Source: an uncultured Prevotellaceae bacterium
Lineage (GTDB): Bacteria > Bacteroidota > Bacteroidia > Bacteroidales > Bacteroidaceae
DNA length: 40,772 nucleotides
NCBI GenBank assembly: GCA_937900485.1
Contig: CALCEL010000025.1
Span: 1 to 40,772, forward strand
Direction: 5' to 3'
Part shown: positions 1 to 7,297 of the stretch, one piece after another
Numbering within the stretch: the first letter of the stretch is position 1
How the letters are laid out: each line of letters opens with the position of its first letter
Made by a program: the position numbers and the translations under genes
The notes under the pieces: model-generated
Told to the model about the DNA's origin: nothing
Databases searched by the model: none
What the model saw: only the letters and a program-made list of their open reading frames with translations

Positions 1-206
1 CAAAGTGCCAGCCCTAATTTTTTGATGGAGCTTTAATGTTTAGCGGACAGTAATAGTTTCGGATGCTAATTTCTCCAGCCGCTGCTCCATCTGACGATAG
101 TCTTGCCAATAGAGACGTGATTATGTATGGCTCATGCCCACCTTCCCCTTACCCCGTCAAGCATTACAGGGGCTTTATGCAGTCGTTGACCCGCGAATTC
201 GGATTA
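1..206. other. Left-edge flank of the IS1380 remnant
   Basis: I see no supportable gene here. The stretch lies downstream (in minus-strand sense) of the IS1380 transposase C-terminus and probably contains the remaining end of that insertion sequence. I could not identify its terminal inverted repeat, because the partner end is not in the window. Confidence 0.3.
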
Positions 207-546
207 TCAGCCATCAGTGAGTGCGAAAGGGTTCTGATATGATTTGTTGTCCGTGTAGATGTTCAGTAGATATTGCCTTGCCGTCCTTATCCACTTGGCA
301 TGTACGCTGACGAACTTGAACACGAATGCTTTGATGCGGCTCGTCTTCTTGAGTCCGAAGGCTTTTGTGTCAATCCTGCCCATGATGAACTTGTAGAAAT
401 TCCGTATGAGTGCCGTCAGCAGCAGGAACACGGTGTTCTCTGCCATGAACGACTTCGGCAGCCTGGCCCACCCGAATCCGTTGTTCATGTCGTCGAAGAT
501 GCGTTCCTTTTCTCCCCTTAGATTGTAGAACTCCACGATCTCACGA
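207..546 (-). pseudogene. IS1380-family transposase, C-terminal fragment
   Basis: The last ~115 codons of an IS1380-type DDE transposase. The recognisable stretch runs from EIVEFYNLRG through DDMNNGFGWARLPKSFM and NTVFLLLTALIRNFYKFI to VSVHAKWIRTARQYLLNIY, all typical of the C-terminal part of this family. The frame stays open further right to 836, but that part is the shadow of the opposite-strand ISAon1 fragment and has no transposase character. The N-terminal and catalytic core are missing, so this is a dead remnant. It meets the ISAon1 fragment head to head around 525-575, at an inverted 14-bp match. A different IS1380 fragment (N-terminal) lies near 22.3-22.9 kb. With a set of core genes in between, the two are more likely separate copies than one split gene. 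Confidence 0.75.
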
Positions 547-575
547 TTGGTTGAGGTGAGGTCGTGGAGTTCTAC
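525..575. repeat. 14-bp inverted match at IS1380/ISAon1 junction
   Basis: GTAGAACTCCACGA at 525-538 is the exact reverse complement of TCGTGGAGTTCTAC at 562-575. The left arm encodes VEFYN of the IS1380 fragment (minus strand). The right arm lies inside the ISAon1 coding frame (plus strand). The boundary of the two remnants falls between or within the arms, which fits a rearrangement that used this short homology. Confidence 0.7.
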
Positions 576-1125
576 ACGCTGGGAGGTTCTTGCCCAGGAG
601 AACAAGGCCATCAGGGAGCACCGAGCCAAACGCAAGGCAGTACACACAAGAGCGGAGAAAGACCTTATCGGTGAGTGGGAGCCGGAAAGGATGGAGAACG
701 GAGAGACCAAGCCACAGATCATGGCACGAAGACGACATATCATACTCATGCACAAGACGAAGTGGAATGCCCAGCAGCAGGAGAGGGCTGCCATCCTCTT
801 CAGGATGTTCCCCAGACTGGAGGAAGCGTACAACATCTATCTCGAACTCGTGGACATCTTCAACAGGAAGTCCAAGCCGGCAGAGGCCAGGCTCAATCTG
901 GCAAGATGGTACAACAAGGTAGAAACGTTTGGCGATGACGGCTTCAACAAGGTCGTCGAGACCTTTGAGAACCACAACGCCACTATCATCAACTACTTCG
1001 AGGACAGGCTCACCAATGCATCAGCAGAGTCTTTCAATGCTAAAATCAAGGCTTTCAGAACACAGTTCAGAGGGGTTGCAGACATCAGCTTCTTTATGTA
1101 TAGGCTGGCTACACTTTATTCTTGA
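547..1125 (+). pseudogene. ISAon1-type (ISL3-like) transposase, C-terminal fragment
   Basis: An open frame of ~192 codons without a proper start, encoding the C-terminal half of an ISAon1-type DDE transposase. Visible features are a basic region (REHRAKRKAVHTRAEKDL), the segment QERAAILFRMFPRLEEAY, then ARWYNKVE, and the family-typical ending NASAESFNAKIKAFRTQFRG followed by FFMYRLATLYS. The E in SAESFNAKIKAFR is likely the last catalytic acidic residue of the DDE triad. The upstream half is missing, cut off at the junction with the IS1380 remnant near 547, so the gene cannot be functional. The ORF starts at TTG only because of truncation. It is the only plus-strand coding remnant in the window. 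Confidence 0.8.
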
Positions 1126-1260
1126 TTAGCTCAAGCCTGACCAACCGGGTAAATCCGCTGAGCCTTATTTTATTGGTTGTTAAATAATTAAATAGTTTTC
1201 AAGGGACGACTACTTAAGGACTAACTCACTAATCCGAACAATCAGGAACATACATTCACA
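1126..1260. other. Intergenic: probable ISAon1 right-end flank
   Basis: Between the transposase stop and the terminator of the lipoprotein unit. It probably contains the ISAon1 right end (around 1130-1170, GGGTAAATCCGCTGAGCC), but with the left end missing the terminal repeat cannot be confirmed. No gene seen. Confidence 0.3.
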
Positions 1261-1299
1261 AAAGAAAAAAGAAGAGGGTGTGTAAAATCACACACCCTC
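1261..1299 (-). terminator. Rho-independent terminator of YjbH/lipoprotein unit 2
   Basis: Perfect 10-bp GC-rich stem, 1274-1283 paired with 1290-1299 (GAGGGTGTGT / ACACACCCTC), six-base loop. In minus-strand sense it is followed by a T-rich tract (1261-1273). It lies just past the stop of the 1306-2601 lipoprotein gene. Confidence 0.9.
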
Positions 1300-1305
1300 C
1301 ATATA

Positions 1306-2601
1306 TCACTCAGCACTCATTCCTGAATGTCTTACCTCAGTCCAAGGAACCGCATTGCCATTATCAATCTCAAGCCAGTCCTCACCATAAACGTAGACTT
1401 CAACCTTCAAATCACCAAACCACACAAAATATCTTCTGAGTTTCTGATAAGAAGTATAAGGAACAGAAGCACGAGCAGTCATGTTAGTGATAGAAACTGT
1501 TCTTGACTTAATTGTCTTCTTAGTACCAAATTTAGCAATAAGATACTTGTCTATAAAACCATTCTTACCAGAATAGTCACAAGTATAACCAGAGTAAACA
1601 ACATAACTATAGTCATATGTTCCGACACGACAATCGAAATAACTCTGAGTCACAACGATATCACTCTCATCCTGAAGGACAACTTTCGCATTAGCCTCTA
1701 TATCATAGTCTGAGAAGTGAGAGAACTCCATACTTACAGAGCCTCCATCAGGATTAAGAGTAAGACCATTAGACGCACCATTGCATCTGAACAACATATC
1801 CTTCTCGAAGTATTTATTCTTGACAGTCACAAGAGCTGGATAAGAACCAAAGCGAGCTCCGTCCGGAGTACAAGAGAGACGAACAACAGAGAACCACTCC
1901 TCGCAATTATTCAGATTCTCATTGATAGCAAAAATCGGCACGTTAGTAGCAGTAATCGTGAATATAGATTCGTCTGAAAGACCATTATTCTTGGCTGTGT
2001 TCAACATAGAAGAATAGAGTCTCATCTCCGCATACGTTCTACCGTTTGAGCCATAAGGCTCAAACACATTAGCAGAAGTATTCTTTATAACGAGTGTATC
2101 ACCAGCTTTAATACGTTTGTCAGCATTACCATAAGTAAGCCAATTGATAGCATCACCAAGTGAAATACTATACGGATAATCTGTAGCAGTCAAGTTACCA
2201 GTTGTTGAGTTCTTTGGGAAGTTGAGCTGCACAACCTTACTTGGAGCGTCAAGCGTTACAATCTTAGTGAGAGTACCACTATAATAAGTACTCTTAAGAC
2301 TAGGAGAAACTGAAGCGGTAACAACTATTGTAGCACCCTTTACGGCATATCCAACGAAAGACACACCCTGAGCCTTCTTAACACCATCAACATAAATTTC
2401 AGCTGAGACATTAGACACAATAGTATAAGAATAGTCATCAGAAGGATGAATGTCATCATCATTAATCTTAACCTCCTGGTCTGAAGTAGAACCAGTAGAT
2501 CCATTGATAACGATTTCTGGGATGTCATTGCTGAAACAAGACGTCAATACGCTTGTCAGGGACAGCAAAAACGTACTTAAAAGGAAACCTAATTTCTTCA
2601 T
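1306..2601 (-). CDS. Predicted secreted lipoprotein, paralogue of 4091-4999
   Basis: A 431-residue lipoprotein of unknown function. Residues 1-21 form a signal peptide ending in the lipobox LTSC (Cys22), so the mature protein is probably anchored in a membrane, likely the outer membrane in this phylum. The rest is Ser/Thr/Tyr-rich and beta-rich, with no catalytic motif I recognise. The motif CTPDGARF near residues 245-255, with the following ~60 residues (Y..D....C.G ... HF..YD), aligns by eye with CIPDGANF in the lipoprotein at 4091-4999. The C-termini also share an EVYVYGE / EFKAYGE motif. The signal peptides match closely (LLTSCFS / VLTSCFS). It lies 64 bp downstream of a YjbH C-half gene and is followed by a strong terminator. 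It is ~130 residues longer than its paralogue, mainly at the N-terminus (an Ig-like/PEGA-like start, AEIYVDG). A surface component working with the YjbH-like protein is inference. Confidence 0.8.
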   Translation of the reverse strand: MKKLGFLLSTFLLSLTSVLTSCFSNDIPEIVINGSTGSTSDQEVKINDDDIHPSDDYSYTIVSNVSAEIYVDGVKKAQGVSFVGYAVKGATIVVTASVSPSLKSTYYSGTLTKIVTLDAPSKVVQLNFPKNSTTGNLTATDYPYSISLGDAINWLTYGNADKRIKAGDTLVIKNTSANVFEPYGSNGRTYAEMRLYSSMLNTAKNNGLSDESIFTITATNVPIFAINENLNNCEEWFSVVRLSCTPDGARFGSYPALVTVKNKYFEKDMLFRCNGASNGLTLNPDGGSVSMEFSHFSDYDIEANAKVVLQDESDIVVTQSYFDCRVGTYDYSYVVYSGYTCDYSGKNGFIDKYLIAKFGTKKTIKSRTVSITNMTARASVPYTSYQKLRRYFVWFGDLKVEVYVYGEDWLEIDNGNAVPWTEVRHSGMSAE

Positions 2602-2665
2602 AATTTTTTCGCTATTTTACGTTATAATTTTCTTAATAACTGAAAACGCATCAACATACTGCATC

Positions 2666-3868
2666 TCATTCGTATGTATTGTTGAGCATTTTATTGATAT
2701 ATTTTTCTATATACTCGGCCTGCCAATAGTGAGCGGACCTATTTTTATCAGGAATCTCCTCAAACTCTCGCCCCATCCTTTCCCAAGTATATCTCCAATA
2801 AGAGACCATACTGTACTGCATGTCATAATACTCTGGCAATCTCACACGGAAAAAACCATTTCTCTTTTGTCTTTTTCCTCCGAAAGGTATAGCGAAATGG
2901 AATCCCCCATTATGTTCACCACCAGTTAATATTCCATACACTCCAATCGCATATTCACCATAATGCCTTGTCACATCCAAACGTCCTCCCCAATCTCCGA
3001 ACATAAAACGTCCGCATTGGAACTGAATCTGAAACGAGTAACGTGGTTCATAATAAGAGCCTTTAAGCATCGCATTACATAAGACCGGTTTTCCCAAATA
3101 CCACTTTGAATCGTAGAACAGAGAAGTATAACTATAACCGAAATGTACTCCCAAGTCCAATCTCGAGTTCATACGATATCCAATCTCTCCATATCCTCCA
3201 ACCACATCCTGATAGAAACTACCAAGTGCGACTTTACCAGTCCAATGTTCATCCTCAAACACGTCCTGACTGATCGCAGCTACCCCCAACCTGACATTCT
3301 TATGAGAATTATACTTATCATAATTAGTATATACAGGTATCAAAGGTTGAACGATAATCCTATTGCCTTTCCACAACGACGTAGAGAACGATGGTGAAAA
3401 AAACAAACCGACTTCAAAGAGTCTATCGTACAAGTGATTGTTAAGCGAAACGATTGGAATCAAACTGACATCAATCTTTCCGTAAGTGCTTTTGGAAGAT
3501 TTCACGTCACGCAACACATTCTTAACGGAATCAACATCATAACCAACAGTCACATTCCACTCTTCATCAATTCTCAAAGCATTCACACATACTCGTGCAA
3601 CTCCGTACTCCTCAATATTCATACACACATGCCTAAGCTCTGGTGACTGACGGTATAACTCTTTCAAGGCTGCCACCGCACCTCTAAACGTACCCCTATG
3701 AGACGGGTCCTCTAAAGCAACATATATGGAATTACCATCAGCAACCATTCTGACATTCTCAAAACCAAGCTCATTCAAACTGGCCTCAGACATATCACAT
3801 TCTCCCTGGGCTTTTGCTGATAAGATAGACACAAGAATCAAGCAGACAAAGACAAGATTTCTGTTCAT
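2666..3868 (-). CDS. YjbH-like outer-membrane protein, C-terminal-half type (copy 2)
   Basis: About 400 residues matching the C-terminal half of YjbH, the outer-membrane protein of the E. coli yjbEFGH exopolysaccharide locus (paralogue GfcD of group 4 capsule). I chose the start at 3868, not the upstream codon at 3913, because it opens with a signal peptide (MNRNLVFVCLILVSILSAKA) and sits ~65 bp below a -7 box. Features in order: GFENVRMVADG...EDPSHRGTFRGAVAAL (small alpha/beta domain); YGKIDVSLIPIVSLNNHLYDRLFEVGL and LWKGNRIIVQPLIPVYTNYD, aligning with the YjbH barrel region; then a GRFMFGDWGGRLD / GEYAIGVYGILTGGEHNGGFHFAIPFGGKKQKR ending, the family's terminal barrel strands. It is clearly paralogous to the 5045-6244 protein. 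No N-half gene precedes it in its own unit. It forms a pair with the 1306-2601 lipoprotein. Confidence 0.82.
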   Translation of the reverse strand: MNRNLVFVCLILVSILSAKAQGECDMSEASLNELGFENVRMVADGNSIYVALEDPSHRGTFRGAVAALKELYRQSPELRHVCMNIEEYGVARVCVNALRIDEEWNVTVGYDVDSVKNVLRDVKSSKSTYGKIDVSLIPIVSLNNHLYDRLFEVGLFFSPSFSTSLWKGNRIIVQPLIPVYTNYDKYNSHKNVRLGVAAISQDVFEDEHWTGKVALGSFYQDVVGGYGEIGYRMNSRLDLGVHFGYSYTSLFYDSKWYLGKPVLCNAMLKGSYYEPRYSFQIQFQCGRFMFGDWGGRLDVTRHYGEYAIGVYGILTGGEHNGGFHFAIPFGGKRQKRNGFFRVRLPEYYDMQYSMVSYWRYTWERMGREFEEIPDKNRSAHYWQAEYIEKYINKMLNNTYE

Positions 3869-3932
3869 ACTTTCAACGAGATTACTCCCACACACATTAG
3901 ATAAATTCCACATTACTTTATATATTCAAGCG

Positions 3933-3940
3933 CAAAGATA
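3933..3940 (-). promoter_or_regulatory. Bacteroidetes -7 box for copy-2 YjbH/lipoprotein unit
   Basis: TATCTTTG, followed by CGC, in minus-strand sense, ~65 bp upstream of the start at 3868. It fits the Bacteroidetes TAnnTTTG -7 consensus. The region ~19-20 bp upstream is TTTA/TTTT, so the -33 element is weak. The terminator at 4013-4052 lies just before it, so this unit has its own promoter. Confidence 0.65.
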
Positions 3941-4012
3941 CGTATTTTCCTAAAATACATAAAAAAGATATAGTTTTTTTTTATGAAAACAAAAGTTTTT
4001 TTTCATTTCAAT

Positions 4013-4052
4013 AAAAAAATGCGTTAATGGTGAACAAACCAGAAACGCATTT
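4013..4052 (-). terminator. Terminator of split-YjbH unit 1
   Basis: Stem AAATGCGTT (4044-4052 in minus sense) with AACGCATTT (4017-4025), 18-nt loop, followed by a T run (4013-4019). It separates the first YjbH unit (7094-4091) from the second unit's promoter at 3933-3940. Confidence 0.75.
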
Positions 4053-4090
4053 AAAATTCACATATTACACTTTGTTATATCTCAATCCAA

Positions 4091-4999
4091 TCAGTTACTT
4101 CCTGAACCACCATCATGATCATAAGATATAAACGAGTCTTTAACAAATATCGGCTCGCCGTACGCCTTAAACTCATAAGTCTGAGAACCAGATGTTATCA
4201 CAAACGTAGCGACTCTCTGACAAATGTGATAAACCAACCATCCCGCACTCTCTGTCTCATAATATGGATAACTTACAGAAAGTTCAGTCTTTGTTCCAAG
4301 AATCTGCTTTACATAACTAATAGCAAAAGCATTAGTCTCGTCTGTCTGATATCCGAACTTAGAAGAATAACGAATGATATTATCACCAATATTCACAAAT
4401 GTGTGAATAGTATCCGAATTAACAGAATCAACCCTTGTAACAGTGAGATTACCTTTCATATAGAAATCCCAATAGCAGAAATGAGGAACCTTAACTATGA
4501 TTGACTTAGAGTCAGTAGTAACCGCAAGATCATCATCATCAGTTCCGCCTCTCAACTTACAAGAAACGTCCATACCATAAGTCTTATCAGTCTTGATATT
4601 GAAAGTTATCTCGCTACCCTTGAAATTCGCTCCATCAGGAATACAGAAAGCGTGTATAACCCTTGCGTCAAAATCATGCGAAGAAACACTTGACGGGTCT
4701 GTGAGAACAGAAAGATTCGGGTCACTTGACTCCTCCAAAGTCCACAAAATACCTCCCCATCCAGCATCTTCCAATGCGACTGCCACCTCTTTAGGGACAA
4801 CACCTTGACCAGAAAGTCCAGGAACCTCACACAACGCAGTAACGTACGTTGTTCCCTTAGTGGAAATATATGTACCAGGCTGTCCCTTAAACTGAGGAAG
4901 GTTCAGTGGATTCAATTCTCCTGATGAACTAAAACAAGACGTCAGCAAGCTCGACGTTGTTATAGCAATCACAGTCAAAAGAAAATTAAATTTCTTCAT
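4091..4999 (-). CDS. Predicted secreted lipoprotein (copy 1)
   Basis: A 302-residue lipoprotein of unknown function. The signal peptide ends in LTSC (Cys22) and is very similar to that of the 1306-2601 lipoprotein. The mature part has a CIPDGANF motif near residue 120, then a beta-rich segment with a HFCYWDFYMKGNLTV stretch, and a YGEP motif near the C-terminus. All three have counterparts in the larger paralogue. No enzymatic motif is visible. The gene lies 45 bp downstream of a YjbH C-half gene, in the same order as in the second copy, and ends at a terminator. A role in surface polysaccharide export or cell-surface assembly is inferred only from that neighbour. It does not resemble the known YjbF/GfcB lipoprotein. 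Confidence 0.8.
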   Translation of the reverse strand: MKKFNFLLTVIAITTSSLLTSCFSSSGELNPLNLPQFKGQPGTYISTKGTTYVTALCEVPGLSGQGVVPKEVAVALEDAGWGGILWTLEESSDPNLSVLTDPSSVSSHDFDARVIHAFCIPDGANFKGSEITFNIKTDKTYGMDVSCKLRGGTDDDDLAVTTDSKSIIVKVPHFCYWDFYMKGNLTVTRVDSVNSDTIHTFVNIGDNIIRYSSKFGYQTDETNAFAISYVKQILGTKTELSVSYPYYETESAGWLVYHICQRVATFVITSGSQTYEFKAYGEPIFVKDSFISYDHDGGSGSN

Positions 5000-5044
5000 T
5001 GTTACAAAGTTATTATATTCTACTATAATTTTTATTTCTCACAA

Positions 5045-6244
5045 TCAATCAACCTCACCATTAAGAAATTTCATAAGATACTTCTTAATATAATCAGCTT
5101 CCCAATAATGCGCCGCTTTATCTTTAGCAGCCTTTACCTCGACAGTCTTTCCGCAATTCTTATCCTTCCAATCGAAATTTGAAGACATACTGTACTCCCA
5201 ATCAAACGACTCAGGGATTCTGACAGACACAACTCCCATTCTCTTCTGTTTTTTTCCAGACATAGGAATACTAAAATTAAATCCCGCATTATGTTCTCCA
5301 CCTGTCAGTGTGGCGTACACTCCAATGAAATACTCACCGAACCTACATCCCAAATCACCTCTCACTCCATAATCACCATAGAGGAAACGTCCCATAGTCA
5401 GACTCAAATCCAAGGATGTCTCGCTATGATAATAATTCATCTTAAGCAACGCAGCGAAAAGATTATCGTCAGCGACCTTCAACACCCCAGAGTTCATGTC
5501 TTGCCATCTTGCCAGGCTCAATTCCACTCCACAATCAAAAGCTTTTGTGAAATGCAGTCCAGTCTCAAGATTAAATCCAAGATAATTATAATGGAAAAAA
5601 CCGGCAGATAGGCGTCTCCACCACTTAGCGTTTGCGGTGAAATCCTGTTGTATATTCAAAGAACCAATTTGTACATGCCGATTTGCTGTCTCTTCAAAAA
5701 AATCATAATTATTGACCAACGGAATAATCGGTTGCAAAACAATATGATTACCTTTCCATAACGTTGTCTCAACTGATGGAGCAATCAACAAGCCATAACT
5801 AAACAACTTATACAGCAAGTGATTGTCGAGAGAAACAATCGGGTACATTATTATATTAATCTTCCCATAAGACTTAGATTGCATGTTGTCTCCACATAAA
5901 TCATCCAATTTATTCTCAATCAAACGGGAATCATAATTCACATCAACACTCCAAGCACCATCATCATTAATCGCCTCAATCGCAACTCGTCCTTTATTAT
6001 CCTCTTTAATAACCACATTAAAGACATTTGCCGAAGGATAAACAGATCTCAGCACATTCAGTGCGACACCTGATCCTCTGAACACGCCTCTGTACGTAGG
6101 ATCCTCCATTGACGCATAGACAGTATCGTCACAACACACCTCACGGATATTCTCGAATCCCGTCTCAGTTAACCTATCCGATGCATTTTGTCCGTACACT
6201 AACGATGGAATCAAAAACAAAAGCAATACACAAAAAACATTCAT
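5045..6244 (-). CDS. YjbH-like outer-membrane protein, C-terminal half (copy 1)
   Basis: A 399-residue exported protein (signal peptide to about residue 18, LVYG/QN) corresponding to the second half of E. coli YjbH. From memory of that family, these segments align: GFENIREVCCDDTVYASMED and VFRGSGVALNVL (alpha/beta domain); YPIVSLDNHLLYKLFSYGL, then LWKGNHIVLQPIIPLVNNYD (start of barrel); GRFLYGDYGVRGDLGCRFG and GVYATLTGGEHNAGFNFSIPM (last strands). Canonical YjbH is one polypeptide of ~700 residues. Here the N-half is a separate gene ending only 4 bp upstream (6249-6983), and this gene has its own signal peptide, so the protein is genuinely split rather than frameshifted. The likely location is the outer membrane, with a role in exopolysaccharide or capsule export (family knowledge; mechanism unknown). 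Confidence 0.85.
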   Translation of the reverse strand: MNVFCVLLLFLIPSLVYGQNASDRLTETGFENIREVCCDDTVYASMEDPTYRGVFRGSGVALNVLRSVYPSANVFNVVIKEDNKGRVAIEAINDDGAWSVDVNYDSRLIENKLDDLCGDNMQSKSYGKINIIMYPIVSLDNHLLYKLFSYGLLIAPSVETTLWKGNHIVLQPIIPLVNNYDFFEETANRHVQIGSLNIQQDFTANAKWWRRLSAGFFHYNYLGFNLETGLHFTKAFDCGVELSLARWQDMNSGVLKVADDNLFAALLKMNYYHSETSLDLSLTMGRFLYGDYGVRGDLGCRFGEYFIGVYATLTGGEHNAGFNFSIPMSGKKQKRMGVVSVRIPESFDWEYSMSSNFDWKDKNCGKTVEVKAAKDKAAHYWEADYIKKYLMKFLNGEVD

Positions 6245-6248
6245 AATA

Positions 6249-6983
6249 CTAATATTTTATAGTGTACTGATATGAGAAACCAACACCCAAAGTTTTAAAA
6301 TCCCTGGCGAAAGCCAACAAATTCCAATGCTTCCATATGCAAAGTCCTGCTCCCACATTGCACCCCTGCGTATCATACTCTGCCATCAAACGCAAGCAAT
6401 CAACCACAGACGGCTTAAAATCAACACCACAGAAAACTCCGTCATAGACAACTCCACTGCCAGTAAGTTTTGAATAGCCTACAGTAGCGCCAACAACTCC
6501 CGTTCCAACAATTGAGATATGTTTCGTAATCACCCCATACAAAGCCGCATAATAGCTTCGTCCCATATTAGAGTAAAAGTCATTCCACCCGACAACAACC
6601 CCTGGCACATACTTCTTCTCATACAAAGGCATCAGTCTTAATGTAAAAGAACGATCTTGTTCACAATACGAATCAGAGGGCATCTCCAATTTTTCTTTTA
6701 TAAGAGTCGAGCGAAAAGTCATCTCTATAAAGCGGAACGGTGTGAAATCTATAAAATAGTTATACACGGGATAGTCATAATAAAGAATATTAGCACCCAC
6801 ATAATTCACGCCTCCAACGAAAGTCTTCTTTTCTCTCATTTCAGCCGTAGGGATGTTTATCAGTCCCTCTGTACCTATAATCTGCTGCGCGTCAGCCTTC
6901 AAGAACGGAAAGATGAGACACATCAAAACAGAGACAAAACCAGCAACACACCCCAAACGGCCAAAAGACATTATCATCTTCAT
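6249..6983 (-). CDS. YjbH-like protein, N-terminal half
   Basis: A 244-residue exported protein equivalent to the first half of YjbH. The signal peptide (~32 residues, through FPFLKADA) is followed by the family hallmark GTEGLINIPTAEM (GLxxxPTA), then YDYPVYNYFIDFTPFRFIEMTFRSTL, equivalent to the 'LFPWLETTLRYT' strand of YjbH, and further beta strands (PGVVVGWNDF, YYAALYGVITKHISIVGTGV, CRLMAEYDTQG-like ending). I prefer the start at 6983. The frame is open to a GTG at 7094, but the longer N-terminus is not signal-peptide-like in context and would overlap the downstream promoter at 7032-7061; GGAG also precedes the 6983 ATG. The stop lies 4 bp before the C-half gene, implying translational coupling and a two-chain YjbH. 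Confidence 0.82.
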   Translation of the reverse strand: MKMIMSFGRLGCVAGFVSVLMCLIFPFLKADAQQIIGTEGLINIPTAEMREKKTFVGGVNYVGANILYYDYPVYNYFIDFTPFRFIEMTFRSTLIKEKLEMPSDSYCEQDRSFTLRLMPLYEKKYVPGVVVGWNDFYSNMGRSYYAALYGVITKHISIVGTGVVGATVGYSKLTGSGVVYDGVFCGVDFKPSVVDCLRLMAEYDTQGCNVGAGLCIWKHWNLLAFARDFKTLGVGFSYQYTIKY

Positions 6984-7031
6984 TAACTCCAATTTTAGAG
7001 AAGCAGACACTTCTGTCCATATTATACCGTG

Positions 7032-7061
7032 CGAAGTTAAGCAATATTTACCAAATAACAA
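7032..7061 (-). promoter_or_regulatory. Promoter P2 of split-YjbH unit
   Basis: TTG (7059-7061) - N19 - TAACTTCG (7032-7039) followed by CACG, in minus sense. The 13-bp string TTAACTTCGCACG also occurs at the promoter of the PPIase operon (15643-15655). It lies ~50 bp upstream of the chosen start at 6983. Confidence 0.65.
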
Positions 7062-7119
7062 CAATGAAAGTAACATTTTTTTACACAAATTCACGATTTA
7101 CGTAGAATTAGCAACAGGG

Positions 7120-7150
7120 CAAAAGTAAACAGAACGTTAAACTGCACAAA
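7120..7150 (-). promoter_or_regulatory. Promoter P1 of split-YjbH unit
   Basis: TTTG (7147-7150) - N19 - TACTTTTG (7120-7127), in minus sense, an exact match to the Bacteroidetes -33/-7 consensus. With P2 at 7032-7061 it would give tandem promoters; a transcript from here has a leader of ~130 nt to the 6983 start. Confidence 0.65.
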
Positions 7151-7224
7151 AAGAGAGTAATCACGAGCACTAGAGACACGTTTTTCACCACATCTAAAAC
7201 AAACAGCAGCAACTACCAACAGCA
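7151..7224. other. Intergenic gap between OmpA terminator and YjbH promoters
   Basis: The region without a gene spans 6984-7297. It holds the two promoters P2 and P1 and the OmpA terminator; in this remaining part I see no further structure. Confidence 0.5.
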
Positions 7225-7256
7225 CAAAAAAGCGCCGCCCCAACAAGAGCGACGCT
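7225..7256 (-). terminator. Terminator of the OmpA-family gene
   Basis: Ten-bp stem 7247-7256 with 7231-7240 (AGCGTCGCTC / GGGCGGCGCT in minus sense, two G-U pairs), six-base loop, followed by six T. It lies 42 bp past the stop of the 7298-8473 gene. Confidence 0.9.
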
Positions 7257-7297
7257 ATCAATGATTACTGTATATTTATTGCTTAACTAAGTATCTA

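Noticed and set aside
273..521. Plus-strand ORF opposite the IS1380 fragment
   Set aside because: It is the antisense shadow of the IS1380 C-terminus and has no recognisable protein features.
541..975. Minus-strand ORF opposite the ISAon1 fragment
   Set aside because: The plus-strand frame here has clear transposase motifs; this frame is its shadow.
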